64,000 nucleotides of DNA from Crocinitomicaceae bacterium (GCA_014762645.1 JABURP010000037.1:1-64000), one strand, 5' to 3'; shown: positions 17,443-27,010, counted from the stretch's first letter. The notes: a model not told the origin generated them from the letters alone. Program-made: numbers and translations.

Positions 17443-18108
17443 ATGTTAAAAAATAATATAAATCGTCTTGTATTTTTTTATAGTTCAGCCCTTGTTCTTC
17501 TCAGCTTTTCATGTGTGTCCAGTGGAGAAGAGGATACCTTACTGGAAAATAGTTCCGAATCAATATCCACAACCGCTTTTATTGATAATGGGTTTGATAC
17601 GACTGTGCATGTTGTTCTCACAGCACTTGAAGGTGAAGAATATTATGAATATGATGTTAATGAGTATTCAGTTGAACAAACCATGTTGCCATACGGCGGT
17701 TATCATATTAAAGTAATTTCTGCAACGGATTCGGTTTTGTTGAACGAAGATTTTCAATTAGAACGTACCAAAGGGATTAAGTCCTATAACATCAATCTCT
17801 CACAACAAGATTACATTATAGAAAATATTGTGTATGCCATAAATCCTAATGAATACAACAGTAATCAGAAGTCATTTACTTATAAGGGTAAAACGTATGA
17901 AGGAGTAGATGCAGAGCTTGTTGAAGGCAAACTGGTTCATCCTAAGGTATGGGATTATAATATTCAAACAGAAATTCCAGACACTGTAGAAATTCACGGA
18001 AAATACACCATCAAGAAGAAGCTTCACCGGGCTCGGGAGTTTAAGATTTACCTTGATTACAATCAAATGCTGAATGAATATGGAGATCAGTACAGATGGA
18101 GTGAATAA
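17443..18108 (+). CDS. Lipoprotein of unknown function
   Basis: A 221-residue protein with a lipoprotein signal: a hydrophobic stretch ending LLSFSC, so Cys24 should be acylated, followed by an acidic linker (GEEDT). The mature part has no motif I recognise; it looks beta-rich in the middle and ends with a basic-aromatic segment (KKLHRAREFKIYLDYNQ). It starts four bases after rlmN and is followed closely by another exported protein, so the three probably form an operon. The function is not inferable. Confidence 0.7.
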   Translation: MLKNNINRLVFFYSSALVLLSFSCVSSGEEDTLLENSSESISTTAFIDNGFDTTVHVVLTALEGEEYYEYDVNEYSVEQTMLPYGGYHIKVISATDSVLLNEDFQLERTKGIKSYNINLSQQDYIIENIVYAINPNEYNSNQKSFTYKGKTYEGVDAELVEGKLVHPKVWDYNIQTEIPDTVEIHGKYTIKKKLHRAREFKIYLDYNQMLNEYGDQYRWSE

Positions 18109-18140
18109 TTAAGCCATTGATTCGTTATCTTTATAGACAG

Positions 18141-19667
18141 ATGCAACTTCGTTTAATTGTCATATTATTAATTTTTTCCTCATCAGCATTGGGACAGCTT
18201 GCTGAACCAGTGATAGGGGTGGAATATGATACTGACAGGAAGGAAAATTTTTCAGGATTTGTGGGTGAAAATTCACTCGGCCTTTATACCGCGGATTACA
18301 TCTATCATTCCAGACGGAAGCAAGAATTAATTATTCGTCAATTTCACAAAGGGGATTTACAATTGGTGAGCACAAAAGACATTTATTCGCAAATAGAAGA
18401 TGGCTACACCAATGAACCGGAGGAATTATTTTTTCAGGAGAACAAGTTCTTTTTGTTTTCAAAATTGTATTCAGAACGAGATAAAACAGAGTTGTTAGCA
18501 CTGGAAGTGTTTAATGAGTTTTGTGATAAGCAACATCAGGTTATTTTGGATACCCTTGAAAATGATGAAATTCAGTACATAGAGGAATCACAGTCAAAAA
18601 AGGGATTTATACTGGCGAAACACCTCAAGTACACACAGCTAATTGAACAGGAGATCAACCTTATACGGATAAACAATAAAGGTGAAGTAGCTTGGACCAA
18701 GAATATTAAATCTCCAATGGCTTTACAAAGTCTGCGGATAGAGAAAATGTGTTTAAAGGGAGATTCACCTGTGTATATATTGTGTAATTACGCATTTGAT
18801 CTTAGCAATAGCGGAGCAAATGGCAACCAACTTGTCAATAATCAATATGCACTGTGGGCCTACGATCAAGACAAGAAATTTTTGAAAGAATTTGAGATTA
18901 GACTTAAAAGTAAATGGGTAAATGGGATTGATTTGAAAATAGATAACAAGGATAATTTACTTGTGTCGGGTTATTTTAATGAAACTAAGAACCCAACGAT
19001 CGCAGGTGTCTTTTCATTGCGCATATCCAGAGAACTGACCTTATTGAATACTTCCTGGCACAAGTTTGATGATAATACTATCTCTAAATTCATGCGAAAA
19101 GACGAACGACGAAGGACGGATGAACTGGAGGATTTTAAATTGAAGTCTTTGGCAATGATGGATAACGGAACTTTCTTTCTAATTGGTGAACAATATTATA
19201 AGTATGTAGAAAGGAGCTATGACCCTCGAACTAACATAACGACAACTACCGAGCACTATAATTACAACTCAATTATCGTGAGTTATTTTGATAGCGCTGG
19301 AAAACACAAGTGGACGGACCGGGTTCCTAAAATGCAAAATTCTACTAATGATTTTGGGTACTTTTCTTCGTTTGCATTGCTCAACAGTGGAAAAGACATC
19401 TACCTTTTCTTCAATGATGCCAGGAAAAACAATGAAGATCCACCAAAAAGCTATTATGGATATACCAACCTATTCAATAACCGTAAATTCCAGATTTCTT
19501 ATGTGCACATTGACAAAAATGGAATTGTGAACCGAGAAGGCTTATTGGATCCCAAATACGATTACATGCTACGTGCCAAGTTAAGTGGACAATTAAACCC
19601 GGAAACGGTCTATCTGATTACAGAAACGAACAGGAATTCAAAAATTGTGAAGGTATCAGTTAAGTAG
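18141..19667 (+). CDS. Secreted protein of unknown function
   Basis: A 508-residue exported protein with a clear signal peptide (MQLRLIVILLIFSSSALGQ). The mature region consists of recurring beta-strand patterns (for example KWVNGIDLKIDNKDNLLVSG) of the sort seen in beta-propellers, but I cannot assign a family. The frame opens at a TTG at 18117; I use the ATG at 18141, which begins the signal peptide. It follows the lipoprotein gene by about 30 bases. Its stop lies only 5 bases from the converging small membrane protein gene. There is no T9SS sorting domain. Confidence 0.7.
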   Translation: MQLRLIVILLIFSSSALGQLAEPVIGVEYDTDRKENFSGFVGENSLGLYTADYIYHSRRKQELIIRQFHKGDLQLVSTKDIYSQIEDGYTNEPEELFFQENKFFLFSKLYSERDKTELLALEVFNEFCDKQHQVILDTLENDEIQYIEESQSKKGFILAKHLKYTQLIEQEINLIRINNKGEVAWTKNIKSPMALQSLRIEKMCLKGDSPVYILCNYAFDLSNSGANGNQLVNNQYALWAYDQDKKFLKEFEIRLKSKWVNGIDLKIDNKDNLLVSGYFNETKNPTIAGVFSLRISRELTLLNTSWHKFDDNTISKFMRKDERRRTDELEDFKLKSLAMMDNGTFFLIGEQYYKYVERSYDPRTNITTTTEHYNYNSIIVSYFDSAGKHKWTDRVPKMQNSTNDFGYFSSFALLNSGKDIYLFFNDARKNNEDPPKSYYGYTNLFNNRKFQISYVHIDKNGIVNREGLLDPKYDYMLRAKLSGQLNPETVYLITETNRNSKIVKVSVK

Positions 19668-19672
19668 GCAGA

Positions 19673-19903
19673 CTACTTCCTTTTCTTCCCTTTTTCCCGC
19701 GCATCTCTTTCGGCAGCACTTTTGGTTAATTTTTTGAACTGCCATCTGCGTAAAAAGCCGAGTAAGAAACAAACTACCGGAATAAAAAAGTACACTCCCT
19801 CCACCATATCTTTGGAAAAGAGTACAATAACCATTACCAGTGTAACTGCGGACATGGCAAACCAGAAATACATCTGGATTTTACTGAGTTTAACTAAGTT
19901 CAT
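19673..19903 (-). CDS. Small two-helix membrane protein
   Basis: A 76-residue protein with two hydrophobic helices (about 10-30 and 36-52) and a strongly basic C-terminal tail (KKLTKSAAERDAREKGKKRK). The ATG overlaps the lptC stop as TAATG, which indicates translational coupling at the end of the coaX-omp-tpr-lptC operon. The overlap and the membrane character support a real gene; the role is unknown, possibly envelope related from context. Confidence 0.65.
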   Translation of the reverse strand: MNLVKLSKIQMYFWFAMSAVTLVMVIVLFSKDMVEGVYFFIPVVCFLLGFLRRWQFKKLTKSAAERDAREKGKKRK

Positions 19904-20463
19904 TATTTATCTTCTAATACTTTTTCTATGGTTACTTGACGCATTTCGTAGTCGCTAAAGGTCTCATCTGCTTCCATTCCAACACCAAAAACTTTCATCT
20001 TATCTTTTCTGTTGATAATTTGAAACTGCTTATCTGTCACAATTTTTTTTGTGGCTTGTCTCCAGGTCAGCTCTTCAGTCATCAAAGTTTGATCTTCTAC
20101 GAAGTTGGTGAAAATTACATTATTTCTAGCGATTATTAGCTTTTCATTCGGTCTCATTTCTCCGTATTCAGCTGTGAGCTTAGCTTCAATGATATCTTTT
20201 CCTTTAAAAAAATTGACTTCAAAGCCATCTTTGAAGATAGTCAGTTCCTTTTCACCGGAAAATTTTTCCATCCGCGTTGCAATAATCTCAAATTTGACAA
20301 TTCCGGAATCAGAATAGATCGTATGCATGTTATTAACGATTTCATCCGGCGTATCGTCTGTAGCAGTGACCGTTTTTACTTGTTCAAGGTCATTTTCACA
20401 GGATACAAACAGCCAACAAAAAAACATTCCCGCCACGATTAGGGCAGGAATGTAATTATTCAA
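19903..20463 (-). CDS. lptC: LPS export protein LptC
   Basis: LptC is the membrane-anchored periplasmic bridge that passes LPS from the LptB2FG ATPase to LptA. The 186 residues start with a signal ending LFVSC (Cys22), so here it is probably a lipoprotein, as is common in Bacteroidota. The body shows the LptC/OstA-like beta-jellyroll pattern (YSDSGIVKFEIIATRMEKF, GFEVNFFKGKDIIEAKLTAE and a C-terminal TEELTWRQATKKIVTDK block). It lies fourth in the operon begun by coaX, directly after a TPR protein, a conserved arrangement in the phylum. Confidence 0.85.
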   Translation of the reverse strand: MNNYIPALIVAGMFFCWLFVSCENDLEQVKTVTATDDTPDEIVNNMHTIYSDSGIVKFEIIATRMEKFSGEKELTIFKDGFEVNFFKGKDIIEAKLTAEYGEMRPNEKLIIARNNVIFTNFVEDQTLMTEELTWRQATKKIVTDKQFQIINRKDKMKVFGVGMEADETFSDYEMRQVTIEKVLEDK

Positions 20464-20483
20464 ATATGTTTTGTTTCTTTCGA

Positions 20484-21809
20484 TTATCGAATAGTTGTTG
20501 ATTCACCCCAACATGATAACGTAATAGCGTCTCCTTTAGTTTTACCAGCGTCAAAAATTGCGTTGGCATCTGGCGCTCTATCTAAAAACTTTGAAGTGCT
20601 TACTGATTCACCAAGGCTTGCTGCTCTTTTGTAATAATCATTCGCTAACCAGTAGTTGGCGTTACGATCAAACGTAGACTCTCCGCATGAATTGGCTAAA
20701 GCAGCAATACAATTTCCACAAATTACCAGGGCCTTACCTTTTAATTCACCTTCAACTGACTTAGCAGTCCTGAAGGCAGAGTTATATTGTCCGGCTTTGT
20801 ATTGTGCTCCTGCAAGTTCTAATTTATAAGCTTCTTTGTTCTCTCCGTCTCCCTCTAATTCAACTGCTTTTTCAAATGCTTCTACGGCCTTTGATTTTTC
20901 TCCTTTGTTTTGGTAGATATTTCCCAGTCCGTAATAACCAGCGGCAGTAGGGTTTCTGTTGTTTGCTTCAATCACATACTTTTCGTAAGTCTCTGAATCG
21001 GTACATTTCTGACGTTCCATCAAAGAAATAAACTTTTTCAAGTCAGCCATACCTTCGTCTCCAGGAGCAATTTTTTCAAACTTCTTATCCAAAACAGGTG
21101 TAAGGTCAGCACAGTCCTTAGCTATCTTAATAAAGTACTTGTCTAAGAATAACTGAGCACCCTCATAGCTTTTAATCTCACGTTCTTTCTTCTTTTCATT
21201 TGTGATAGTCTCAGCATTTTTCAGTGCTTCTTTCACATAGTCTGATAACTTAATATACTCCTCAATGATTGTTTCTCTATGATCATCTTTTTCTTCCGCC
21301 GGAGCATCATTAAATTTATTTACAATAAGATGCCTGAAATACATTCGTATGTGCGTTGAAGAAGCTTTTTCCTTCATCACGTGAATGTTTTTAAACAACT
21401 CATCAATTTTCTCTGTGTTATCACTTTTATTAGATACAAGCATTACGGCATAATCAAGTTCCCAATCAGGATCTTTCTCTAATCGCATGCGTTGTTCATA
21501 AATCCATGCAAGTGTATCATTAACTTCATTTATTCTTGCTTCATCAGATTCATCAATAGTCTTCAACAATTTCAAATATGCTACACGACCATTTTTGTAG
21601 AATTTTCCATCTAAAGAATCACCACAACTGTTAACTGCTTTACTCCAGAAGTTACAAGCATCTCTTACCATATCCTGCCTTAGATACTGATAGTAAAGGC
21701 TTCTGTATTTTCCGCAATCCTCTTCATTATAGGTCGATTCCTGTGCTATGCTAGAAAACCCTGCAGTTAGCGTAAAAGCTAGTGTGAAAAAAAGTGTTTT
21801 AAAATTCAT
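20484..21809 (-). CDS. Exported TPR-repeat protein
   Basis: A 441-residue protein with a signal peptide (residues 1-23, ending SSIAQ) and an all-helical mature region. Recognisable TPR units lie at about 290-370 (GYYGLGNIYQNKGEKSKAVE and the following LELAGAQYKAGQYNSAFRTA). Charged helices dominate the middle. It follows the outer membrane protein gene by 13 bases and precedes lptC by 20 bases. TPR proteins in this position are conserved in Bacteroidota and are probably periplasmic adaptors; the partner is unknown. Confidence 0.8.
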   Translation of the reverse strand: MNFKTLFFTLAFTLTAGFSSIAQESTYNEEDCGKYRSLYYQYLRQDMVRDACNFWSKAVNSCGDSLDGKFYKNGRVAYLKLLKTIDESDEARINEVNDTLAWIYEQRMRLEKDPDWELDYAVMLVSNKSDNTEKIDELFKNIHVMKEKASSTHIRMYFRHLIVNKFNDAPAEEKDDHRETIIEEYIKLSDYVKEALKNAETITNEKKKEREIKSYEGAQLFLDKYFIKIAKDCADLTPVLDKKFEKIAPGDEGMADLKKFISLMERQKCTDSETYEKYVIEANNRNPTAAGYYGLGNIYQNKGEKSKAVEAFEKAVELEGDGENKEAYKLELAGAQYKAGQYNSAFRTAKSVEGELKGKALVICGNCIAALANSCGESTFDRNANYWLANDYYKRAASLGESVSTSKFLDRAPDANAIFDAGKTKGDAITLSCWGESTTIR

Positions 21810-21822
21810 TGTTACTCTTTGT

Positions 21823-23292
21823 TTAGTCGTATTTACGTTTTATGAACCATAAATCGCCGTTACCCGGTGTAATTGACAATCCAAAGAAAAGGCCAACATA
21901 TTTTTCTTGAATTAGACCATTTTCAGTGGTTCCCAGATTACCTAAATTCGCGCCAAAATTAATATTTGTATTTGAATTACGAATAATGGTTACCGGTATT
22001 CCAACTCCAAAACTCATGCCATAAGAGGTTAGACCCGTATAATTTCCCGGTGAAGTTTCGAATTGCAGCTCCGTCATAGTGTATGTAAAGCCCATTCGGT
22101 ATTGCATTTTACTAAATAATGGAGCGTTGAATAATTCGGATTTATTGGTAACAGGTGTCCATTCCAGCCCAAAACCAAGTTGTAGTCGATCTTTTAATTG
22201 GTTGTCAAAAGTTGAACCAAAATCTTCAGTATACTGTGACCATTGTTGGTATCTGGCATCTATTCCAAGTCTCAGTTGAGAAGACCTGGATGAACTGATC
22301 GGTCCAAGACGAAATTCAATCCCACCTTTATAGCTTGTTGGAATATAGATGCTACCCTGATTGTCTCTTACGTACTCAATGGTATCCTGAATATTCTCGG
22401 ATCCATTAAACATGGTTCCAAAATTTTGATAGGAATAGGCAAATAAATCCTGAAATGCTCTGAGGCGGATTCCAGGTGAGTACGAAGCTCCAATTGATAC
22501 GGAGTTACCCTTTAATGATTTACCGTCTGAATTAGAAACACCCCACTTTAATTGATAATTTAACCCAAACTCATACATGACATCAGAGATGCGCAATCCA
22601 TTGTTTACTCTGGCGTTATATTCTGATATATACTGAGCGAACTGATAAGTTCTGGAGCGCTCAGAGGTGCCGAACATATAATTTACATTCGCGCCAATAG
22701 AGAGTTGATGGTGCCGACTAAGCTTAAATGTGTCTAGATGTATTCCAAGTGAATCTTTTTGTTTTCTGACTTTCTTTTTTATATAGGAGAAGTTCAAGGG
22801 TTGATAAGCAACACCTAAATAAAATTTGTTGATACCTCCACTTCCTTCACTAGTATAGAGTTCAGTGCTGTCTCCATCTTCAACGGTATAATTAGAAATT
22901 TTATATCCGGTAAACGAGTAGGGTTTTAACCCCAGAGCTGCTCCCCAACGTTTTTTTATTGGAATCCCAAGTTGAAATTGGTTCAGTCCAAAATGTCTTT
23001 GTTTGGTAGTAGAAGTGGTAGTTTCAAAACGCGAGAATCGACCATTCATTCCTACTTGAAGTATTGGACGAAGCCTACCGAAGTAGACATATGATGCAGG
23101 GTTAGCAGGGTTGACTTTCGTTGAATCAGTGTTGGCCATACTGACACCGCCCATGGATAAAAAAGCGGCGTAATCATTCATCTTCAACTCACCAACTCCC
23201 AAAATACTGTAGGGGGTATGTGTCCCTTTCTGTGCGTATGAAACAGAGGAGATAAATACTACGATTAAAAGAACCCTAGCTGTTCTCAACAT
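21823..23292 (-). CDS. Outer membrane beta-barrel protein
   Basis: A 489-residue protein with a signal peptide ending VSYAQ and a mature region of alternating amphipathic strands. It opens with GTHTPYSILGVGELKMNDY and continues through SMGGVSMANTDSTKVNPANP, a pattern seen in FadL/PorV-like barrels of Bacteroidota. Its start overlaps coaX by 17 bases, so it is translated from the same message. The exact function is not known; small hydrophobic molecule transport or envelope assembly is plausible given lptC in the operon. Confidence 0.8.
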   Translation of the reverse strand: MLRTARVLLIVVFISSVSYAQKGTHTPYSILGVGELKMNDYAAFLSMGGVSMANTDSTKVNPANPASYVYFGRLRPILQVGMNGRFSRFETTTSTTKQRHFGLNQFQLGIPIKKRWGAALGLKPYSFTGYKISNYTVEDGDSTELYTSEGSGGINKFYLGVAYQPLNFSYIKKKVRKQKDSLGIHLDTFKLSRHHQLSIGANVNYMFGTSERSRTYQFAQYISEYNARVNNGLRISDVMYEFGLNYQLKWGVSNSDGKSLKGNSVSIGASYSPGIRLRAFQDLFAYSYQNFGTMFNGSENIQDTIEYVRDNQGSIYIPTSYKGGIEFRLGPISSSRSSQLRLGIDARYQQWSQYTEDFGSTFDNQLKDRLQLGFGLEWTPVTNKSELFNAPLFSKMQYRMGFTYTMTELQFETSPGNYTGLTSYGMSFGVGIPVTIIRNSNTNINFGANLGNLGTTENGLIQEKYVGLFFGLSITPGNGDLWFIKRKYD

Positions 23293-24001
23293 TGTGCTTT
23301 AAAATTTTATTCAGGCCAAACAAGGTTAAGTTCGGATCTGCAAAGATGTCAACTATAAACGGTTTATCAAAGAATTTCGCATCTCCGCCGGTCATAAAAA
23401 TTGTTAACTCAGGAAATTGTTGCCTGTACAGCTCAATAAATCCATTAATCTCATGATATGCACCCTGCACAACTCCGTTGCTAATACTGGTGTTTGTATC
23501 GGTGCCGTAATTGAAGTCTAGCTTCGCTTGATTAAGTAATGGAAGTTGATCTGTAAAATGGTGCAACGCATTGAACCTCATTTTAACTCCTGGAGAAATA
23601 TTTCCTCCTAAATATTCACCATTGGCAGACACTAAATCATATTTAATACAGGTTCCGAGGTCTATAGCCATTGAATTTGAACGGGGATTTCGGGCCCAAA
23701 CACCCACTGCATTTGCTATGCGATCTTTTCCTAGCGTTTCCGGAGTTTTATACAAATTTTGTAAAGGGATAGGGGTGCGTTGATCTAATCTTAATTCGTT
23801 GAATTTGTATCGATCCAGATTTAATCCGCTATTAACAACACTGCTAACAATAGCATGGCGAATGGAAGTGATGTTGTCACTTATCCAGGAATGTATTTCT
23901 TCTCTTTCAGTGGGATAAAATACTTTGGAGCGGACAAGTTGATCATCCTCAAACAAAGCAATTTTGAAGGCTGTATTCCCTTCATCAATGATCAGGTTCA
24001 T
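23276..24001 (-). CDS. coaX: Type III pantothenate kinase
   Basis: CoaX phosphorylates pantothenate, the first step of coenzyme A synthesis. The 241 residues are typical of the ASKHA-fold type III enzyme: an N-terminal phosphate loop IDEGNTAFKIALFE with Asp6, the pantothenate-binding LGKDRIANAVG, AIDLGTCIKYD, and GGNISPGVKMRFNALH. It is the first gene of the five-gene minus-strand operon, with TAAATTTG 8 bases before the ATG as a probable -7 element. The assignment is secure. Confidence 0.94.
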   Translation of the reverse strand: MNLIIDEGNTAFKIALFEDDQLVRSKVFYPTEREEIHSWISDNITSIRHAIVSSVVNSGLNLDRYKFNELRLDQRTPIPLQNLYKTPETLGKDRIANAVGVWARNPRSNSMAIDLGTCIKYDLVSANGEYLGGNISPGVKMRFNALHHFTDQLPLLNQAKLDFNYGTDTNTSISNGVVQGAYHEINGFIELYRQQFPELTIFMTGGDAKFFDKPFIVDIFADPNLTLFGLNKILKHNVENS

Positions 24002-24008
24002 AGCGCGA

Positions 24009-24016
24009 CAAATTTA
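24009..24016 (-). promoter_or_regulatory. Predicted -7 element for the coaX operon
   Basis: The minus strand reads TAAATTTG, an exact TAnnTTTG match, 8 bases before the coaX ATG. A clear -33 element is not seen. Confidence 0.4.
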
Positions 24017-24103
24017 GTTAAATCACCTGATTTTGTTTGACAGTATTCTTAAATAGTTGAAAGATCAAAAAAGGTACAACAAAACCTGTAAACATCAGCA
24101 GCT

Positions 24104-24126
24104 AAAAATCCTACCTTAAATAGGAT
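24104..24126 (-). terminator. Weak terminator after the deiminase
   Basis: ATCCTA (24108-24113) and TAGGAT (24121-24126) form a 6-base stem; on the minus strand it is followed by TTTTT. It lies about 45 bases past the deiminase stop and before the coaX operon promoter. Confidence 0.4.
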
Positions 24127-24167
24127 GAAGTCTAGCTTATTGGTCAGTTTCACTAAGCGGTAAAAAC

Positions 24168-25955
24168 TTACTTAATTACTACTTTCTGATATACCTTGTA
24201 TTCTTCAGACTGGATCATCACCTGATACATACCGGCGGCATACTGGCTTGCATCAAAAAAGAAGTTCTTATCTCCCTGAGGTAATTCGCCTTCATAGATT
24301 ACTTCCACTATTTGTCCTACCATATTTGTCAAAATGATTCGGGCATTTTTAATAGTGCGGTTGGTGTGTACAGGAATTACCGTAATAGCTGAAGCAGGAT
24401 TCGGATATATATCATTCATCCCTAATGGATTCACTTCATCTATTCCTGATCCACCGCCAGAACCACTTACTTTAAATTTGTGGTAACCGGCCGGAGCTGG
24501 GAAAGGATGTGTTAGCTGTTTGCCGCCAACTGCTGTACCTTCAACATAATAATAAACAGTTGTTCCGGCAGGTTGCGCAGGAATCAATCCGGACCAGGTG
24601 TCACCTGATGTGTTGATCATGGGCACTGCTGTGTAAGTTCCGGCTATATCTGTTTTATACCAGATTGAAGCTGCTTGTATACCATTGATGTGCATAATTG
24701 TGGCGTCTGCCTGATATGGATTGAGAACATCTGTTGTGTTTTCGAGTTTTTTGTGAGAAATGTATACTGGGTTTTCCACACCAACAGTGTGTGTTATACA
24801 GTGAATAGCACCGCTTAGTGAGATTAAATTTTGCCCTGAATTATCGACATCTATAGGTACAATATTATAACCGGGTAAGATGGTATCTAAAATACCAAGC
24901 GCAATAGTATCATATTCTGCACGGTAGGTTGGTAACAGAATTGTATTGTTTACCATAGTTTGGTTGGCATAAGTTCGGTAATATCCGCCACTTCCTGGAT
25001 AACCACCACCAACGCTTGATGGTTGAGGAATACGGTAAACCTTGAATGGTGTTCCGAACTTGGTTGTGAAATTAGAGAGGACGTATTGAAGATTGGCCTC
25101 AATTTGTGGCCCATCAGAGACACCAGCGGGATATTCACCCACTAGCAATGTCTCTTCATCCAACAATTTCATGTGCATGTCAATATGGTGTATATCATCA
25201 TAAGGAAGCACGGTCATTTTGATGTATGTATTGATCCCCATCCAATCATTCATCATTTGATCAATATCGTTTTCAGTATGATTTGGATAGGATAATCCGT
25301 TGTCTCCTGTACCGTCATTTTCATCCAGAATCAGTTCTGAAGAAAATGCATTTCCTGCTCCATCTGTCATCCAGTTACCACCTGTGGCCATAAACCTGGT
25401 TGGATTTGCAGTCATAGAGTAGATATCAATCCCCATGTAAGCGGCCGTAGCCTCAGAAATAAGATCATCATCTGGCCTTGGTCTGTTGTAAATCCAGTCT
25501 ACAAAAAATCGATCTTCAACATAATTGCTGTAGCAGGTATTTGCAAAATAATCTCTAATCCATATTGAGTTGTAAGCAACTTCAATATATTCAATGTTGA
25601 CATCCGGAACACCATAACCGCTCAATGTTGATTTCACATTATTAGAGTCTGTACAGTGAATGATTACTATGCATTCATCCTGCGCGGCATCAACAATTTG
25701 CGCTTGAATTGAATTAAAACCACCTGTCCATGTAATAACAAGTGCTTCCGATTCTTCCCATTCAGCCATATTACGAATATTTGTATAGGGTGGAGGGGTA
25801 GTAATACCTCTGTCATTAAATGTCTGAAGATAATCTTCCATAATTGTCTTCTCATATTCAGTCATTCCCTTTGGTAACTGAACTTGCTGAGCATTAACAT
25901 TAAGAGAAAGACAAACAAGGAAAACAATGGCACTTAGTTTGCGTAGAACATTCAT
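24168..25955 (-). CDS. Secreted peptidylarginine/agmatine deiminase family protein with T9SS signal
   Basis: A 595-residue secreted enzyme of the guanidine-group-modifying superfamily. A signal peptide ends at VNAQ (about residue 23). The catalytic domain (about 55-410) contains IWIRDYF (Asp135), HHIDMH (His257, Asp259) and SGAIHCITH (Cys386), matching the Asp-His-Asp-Cys set of Porphyromonas PPAD and agmatine deiminases. An Ig-like domain (about 410-495) and a type A T9SS sorting domain (from IYPNPASAITVIPV to KVVIK) follow. This order equals that of PPAD. The enzyme should convert arginine or agmatine guanidino groups to ureido groups outside the cell; whether the substrate is protein or small molecule cannot be settled from sequence. 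Confidence 0.9.
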   Translation of the reverse strand: MNVLRKLSAIVFLVCLSLNVNAQQVQLPKGMTEYEKTIMEDYLQTFNDRGITTPPPYTNIRNMAEWEESEALVITWTGGFNSIQAQIVDAAQDECIVIIHCTDSNNVKSTLSGYGVPDVNIEYIEVAYNSIWIRDYFANTCYSNYVEDRFFVDWIYNRPRPDDDLISEATAAYMGIDIYSMTANPTRFMATGGNWMTDGAGNAFSSELILDENDGTGDNGLSYPNHTENDIDQMMNDWMGINTYIKMTVLPYDDIHHIDMHMKLLDEETLLVGEYPAGVSDGPQIEANLQYVLSNFTTKFGTPFKVYRIPQPSSVGGGYPGSGGYYRTYANQTMVNNTILLPTYRAEYDTIALGILDTILPGYNIVPIDVDNSGQNLISLSGAIHCITHTVGVENPVYISHKKLENTTDVLNPYQADATIMHINGIQAASIWYKTDIAGTYTAVPMINTSGDTWSGLIPAQPAGTTVYYYVEGTAVGGKQLTHPFPAPAGYHKFKVSGSGGGSGIDEVNPLGMNDIYPNPASAITVIPVHTNRTIKNARIILTNMVGQIVEVIYEGELPQGDKNFFFDASQYAAGMYQVMIQSEEYKVYQKVVIK

Positions 25956-26198
25956 GGAACTGATTTTTAAGGTTGCTAAATATACAAAAAGTAGGTGAGA
26001 AGCAGTAATTTACGGTAGACTATTGGTGCTGAATTCAAAAATTTTGTAACTTCATGCCCCCTTTTAGACTACCATACGCAGGAAATTAACGTCTAGTTGA
26101 GGCGTTAACCAATGCAAAACTACTCGCTCTTCTATTTCAGAGTGCTTGTATCGCTAGAAGCGAAATGAGTTTAGTAAATAGCATGAAATAGTGAAACC

Positions 26199-26723
26199 AT
26201 GAACAAAAAGTCGGCTATTGGAATGATAATATTGGTGGCTATGGTTCTGACTAAAGCCTTCATTGAAGATCGCAAAAGTGATTTAGCAGGTTTTTTTGCG
26301 CGCAATGATGAAAATGGCGTAGGACATTCAGAACAAATGGTTGTTGATCTCAGGTCAGGCCATGAATTCGATTTGTTTACTGGTCTAACAGCTAGTCTTT
26401 TTGCAGCACATGAGAACATTCCGGACATTACTTCTTTTAGCTTTTTGAATAATCCCAGCGACCCCGTTAATTTGGTTGATAACCTGAATTTTACTGAAAT
26501 TGATGAATCGGATGATGATGAGGAAGAGAATATTATTCCGTTAGATTATACTTCTAATACGGGTTATGGGTTTTGGAAAACAGAAACTGCTGAAATCCGT
26601 CAACCTGATCAGGAGTGGGAGAGAAGTGGAACAAAAACCGTAACTACAACTGGTGCAGTACCACTTGATCATGGTAATACGATTACCGAAGGTATGTCCA
26701 AGTTGTTCCCGCGCGTTCCCTAG
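26199..26723 (+). CDS. Orphan exported protein of unknown function
   Basis: A 174-residue protein I do not recognise. It has a short basic start (MNKK) and a hydrophobic helix (about 6-20), so it is probably anchored or exported. A highly acidic stretch (about 103-115, ESDDDEEEN) and a low-complexity C-terminal third follow. It faces the next small gene, with which its 3' end overlaps by four bases. The preceding 243-base gap holds a few short inverted repeats (for example TTAACG/CGTTAA near 26086-26108) but no clear promoter. Coding status rests on length and isolation. Confidence 0.5.
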   Translation: MNKKSAIGMIILVAMVLTKAFIEDRKSDLAGFFARNDENGVGHSEQMVVDLRSGHEFDLFTGLTASLFAAHENIPDITSFSFLNNPSDPVNLVDNLNFTEIDESDDDEEENIIPLDYTSNTGYGFWKTETAEIRQPDQEWERSGTKTVTTTGAVPLDHGNTITEGMSKLFPRVP

Positions 26724-27010
26724 AAATGATCAAAATTGAAATCCGGGATAGTTTCGTAATGCTCTTTGTCAAAAACGAAATATTCTTCAAACCCAGGTTC
26801 AAGTTGGGCAAGCACTTTCACAAATTCTTCATAGGATTCAATTTCCAGTGCTTTATATGAACGATTGTGATTTACAGCGCCTGCCTTGTACATTTTATTC
26901 AAATCCAGGTCATTTTTGTTGCGCATGATGTCCGATACGCGAATCTCCTTCCAATTCGACATAATTTTATAGGTTTTTGGTTTGCCTTGGTAAATACACC
27001 AGTGCCTCAT
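26720..27010 (-). CDS. Small cytoplasmic protein of unknown function
   Basis: A 96-residue charged soluble protein with no signal peptide and no motif I can name. An internal Met at residue 17 (MSNWKEIRVSDIMRN) is an alternative start at 26962. Aromatic and acidic residues dominate the C-terminus (EEYFVFDKEHYETIPDFNFD). It converges with the orphan at 26199 with a four-base overlap of stop regions. The function is unknown. Confidence 0.5.
   Translation of the reverse strand: MRHWCIYQGKPKTYKIMSNWKEIRVSDIMRNKNDLDLNKMYKAGAVNHNRSYKALEIESYEEFVKVLAQLEPGFEEYFVFDKEHYETIPDFNFDHF

Noticed and set aside
26041-26198. Possible regulatory RNA or riboswitch upstream of the 26199 gene
   Set aside because: Only short 5-6 base inverted repeats (TTAACG/CGTTAA, TCGCT/AGCGA) are present, with no known riboswitch core or terminator.
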